Origin: Urechidicola croceus
GTDB taxonomy: Bacteria; Bacteroidota; Bacteroidia; Flavobacteriales; Flavobacteriaceae
Length of the DNA: 64,000 bases
Assembly (NCBI GenBank): GCA_905181865.1
Contig: CAJIZG010000005.1
Location: forward strand, 186,001 to 250,000
Direction of reading: 5' to 3'
Shown here piece after piece: positions 62,293 through 64,000 of the stretch (positions are counted from its first letter, which is position 1; every line of letters begins with the position of its first letter). The position numbers were made by a program, and so were the translations under genes. The notes beneath the pieces are model-generated. The model was not told where the DNA came from and ran no database searches. It saw nothing but the letters and a program-made list of their open reading frames with translations.

Positions 62293-62513
62293 AGATTTTT
62301 ATCTCGCATCTTGTCAATATTCTCTTTGGTTATTAAATAGTCTTTTACATCTTTATCTTTCCAGCGATAATAAGTGAAAAGAGGAATTACAACTAAGAAA
62401 AGGCCAAGGACCCCAAACCCTATAAATTTTTGAGAATATTCATTTTCTGTAAAAAAACCAATGCCTATACTCGTAAAAGCTAACATGGTTAAAATGGAAA
62501 TAATGTATTTCAT
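62289..62513 (-). CDS. Small membrane protein of unknown function
   Basis: This 74-aa protein has two hydrophobic segments (YIISILTMLAFTSIGIGFF and FIGFGVLGLFLVVIPLFTYY) followed by a charged cytoplasmic tail. It has no recognised family. It lies 15 bases after the CLC channel gene on the same strand and probably shares its transcript. Its small size and conserved-looking composition make it plausible as a real gene. Confidence 0.7.
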   Translation of the reverse strand: MKYIISILTMLAFTSIGIGFFTENEYSQKFIGFGVLGLFLVVIPLFTYYRWKDKDVKDYLITKENIDKMRDKNL

Positions 62514-62528
62514 AATAGGCTGTATTTA

Positions 62529-64000
62529 TTAATTGGTTACTTCAACGAGTTTTCGTCTATATGCAGTCAGTAGTTTTGATTTAGAAATAAATCCAAAATA
62601 TTTACCATTTTTGGTCACAGGTAAATTCCAGGCTCCTGTATATTTAAATTTTTGCATGATATCGGAAACAGAATCGATATCATAATTAATAACATCAACT
62701 GCGGCATGCATTAATTTTTTAACGGTTACTTTGTCATACATTTCAGAGTCAAACATTATATTTCTAATATCATCTAAAAGTAAAATTCCTAAAAATTCGT
62801 TTTCGTCATTTACAACGGGGAAATGATTTCGGGATGATTTTGCTACAGCATTTTGAACAATTTGGCCTAATGCCATTTCTGGATTTAAAGAGATAAAGTT
62901 CTGTTCAATGATTTTATCAATCTCCATTATCATCAGAACATGGCTGTCTTTATTGTGTGTGATTAGTTGTCCTTTCTTTGCTAATTCAGAAGTATAGATA
63001 GAATTGGGGACGAAATATTTTGTAAAGGCAAATGAAATCGCTGCTACAATCATTAACGGAACAAACAATTCGTACCCTCCAGTTATTTCAGCAATTAAGA
63101 ATATTGCTGTAAGAGGTGCATGTAGAACCCCAGCCATCAAACCTGTCATTCCTACCAAAGTGAAATTTGACTCTGAAACCGAAAAATTTAATCCAATATT
63201 ATTAATGACTTTGGCAATAACATTCCCAAGGGCACTTCCCATGAATAGTGTAGGAATAAAAATCCCTCCAAATCCACCTGCTGCAAAGGTTGCTGTCATT
63301 GCTATTGCCTTAAATACGATGACACCCAATAGTAAAGTGATTACAACCCAAATATTATCCATGTATTCGTTAAACGGATTTTCCCCTAGAGCAGTTAAAT
63401 GATCACCGAGCAAAAGATTATTTATCAGACTATAACCCTCACCGTAGAGAGGCGGTATGAAATAAAGCATGATTCCAATGCTTGCTCCACCAATAACAAG
63501 TCTTTGAATAGGTGTTTTAATTTTTTTAAACAGGTTGTTGATAAAAAAATACATTTTGGTAAAATACACCGAAGCAACCCCCGTCATTAAACCTAAAAGC
63601 ACGTAAAATAAAAGGTCGTTTACTATAAATTTATCCTGTAAATCGAATCTAAAAAGCACATCGGTTCCTAAAAACAAATAAGACATAATAATGGCTGAAA
63701 TAGAGGCCAATAAAAGTGGAATTAGCGATACAAAGGCAAGATCTAAACTAAATATTTCTACGGCAAATACAATAGCCGCAATTGGAGCCTTAAACATAGA
63801 TGCCATTGCTGCGGCCGTTGCACATCCTATTAAAAGTAAACGCGTTTTTGCATTGATATGGAATACTTGTGAAATATTGGATCCAATGGCTGAAGCAACT
63901 GTTAAGGCTGGCCCCTGTAATCCGACAGATCCTCCAAAACCTGCGGTGATTGGAGCGACAATTAAGGGTGCATAGATTTTAAAAGGTTTGATAATTCCAT
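62529..64000 (-). CDS. CLC-type chloride channel/transporter with CBS pair (5' end beyond the window)
   Basis: The frame stays open to the window edge at 64000, so the N-terminus is outside; a start at 63806 would be internal. The visible 490 residues begin GIIKPLKIYAPLIVAPITAG and contain the CLC anion-site loops GGSVGLQGPALTVASAIG (cf. GxxxGxEGP, here with Gln for Glu), MASMFKAPIAAIVFAVEIF and GGFGGIFIPTLFMGSALG. Two CBS domains close the protein (about the last 140 residues, HFPVVNDENEFLGILLLDD and WNLPVTKNGKYFG). CLC proteins move chloride, some in exchange for protons; Gln for the gating Glu would favour a channel-like mode. Confidence 0.92.
   Translation of the reverse strand, partial: GIIKPFKIYAPLIVAPITAGFGGSVGLQGPALTVASAIGSNISQVFHINAKTRLLLIGCATAAAMASMFKAPIAAIVFAVEIFSLDLAFVSLIPLLLASISAIIMSYLFLGTDVLFRFDLQDKFIVNDLLFYVLLGLMTGVASVYFTKMYFFINNLFKKIKTPIQRLVIGGASIGIMLYFIPPLYGEGYSLINNLLLGDHLTALGENPFNEYMDNIWVVITLLLGVIVFKAIAMTATFAAGGFGGIFIPTLFMGSALGNVIAKVINNIGLNFSVSESNFTLVGMTGLMAGVLHAPLTAIFLIAEITGGYELFVPLMIVAAISFAFTKYFVPNSIYTSELAKKGQLITHNKDSHVLMIMEIDKIIEQNFISLNPEMALGQIVQNAVAKSSRNHFPVVNDENEFLGILLLDDIRNIMFDSEMYDKVTVKKLMHAAVDVINYDIDSVSDIMQKFKYTGAWNLPVTKNGKYFGFISKSKLLTAYRRKLVEVTN

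Noticed and set aside
1-64000. CRISPR array, tRNA or rRNA genes
   Set aside because: No regularly spaced repeats with unique spacers, no cloverleaf with a CCA-end context and no rRNA-like stretch were seen by eye; a tRNA scan would settle it.

Overview
The window is AT-rich DNA from a member of the Bacteroidota, most likely a (marine) Flavobacteriaceae. The signs are many short Sec signals ending in AQ/SQ, lipoproteins, TonB-dependent receptors, a Bacteroidota-style IleRS, UvrC and DksA set, promoters matching TTG-N19/20-TAnnTTTG, and weak Shine-Dalgarno sites. No rRNA, tRNA or CRISPR array was seen.

Left edge (1-3.3 kb): the tail of a truncated gene, a decayed ISAon1-type transposase, two small secreted proteins of unknown function, and a decayed IS3-type transposase end. 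This looks like an island boundary.

Accessory carbohydrate island (3.3-32.6 kb, all on +): a LacI-type regulator with its own good promoter. A perfect 16-bp palindrome, probably its operator, lies before two tandem DUF6807/PmoA-like proteins. Then come exported Gfo/Idh/MocA oxidoreductases (five in total), a fructuronate-reductase-like SDR with mannonate dehydratase UxuA, a sugar-dehydrogenase-like propeller/HEAT/cytochrome c lipoprotein, a metallophosphoesterase, a GH95 fucosidase, an endonuclease/phosphatase-fold protein, and two large secreted proteins that I cannot assign (895 and 607 aa). These are followed by a CBM9-like protein, a GH109-like enzyme, a sugar-acid dehydratase of the enolase superfamily and a second SDR. 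The set suggests periplasmic oxidation and trimming of an unusual glycan or glycoside, with uronate/aldonate products dehydrated in the cytoplasm. The island has no SusC/SusD pair and no recognisable sugar importer. A HipA kinase remnant, small palindromic repeats and decayed spacers (including 32.6-33.8 kb) lie in or beside it.

Core-like region (33.8-64 kb): Pit phosphate transporter, OprO/P-like porin, patatin with an Omp85-type C-terminus and uvrC on the minus strand; a PLP decarboxylase with an apparent nonsense codon near its start; ileS-dksA-lspA; a J-domain/TerB-like protein; bacilliredoxin; an HD hydrolase; a frameshifted TonB-plug protein; enoyl-CoA hydratase and an NtrY-like kinase; a MORN-type protein; a beta-helix lipoprotein with an internal 915-bp duplication behind a TonB-dependent receptor; dgt, dxs, tadA and a CLC channel cut by the window edge.

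The most striking regulatory signal is a set of 11-bp-phased TTAACA-like repeats. They lie upstream of the porin, of pit, of the TonB receptor, of the beta-helix lipoprotein and of the MORN-type gene. They resemble PhoP/PhoB-type boxes and suggest a phosphate-starvation regulon that includes an undescribed receptor/beta-helix uptake pair.
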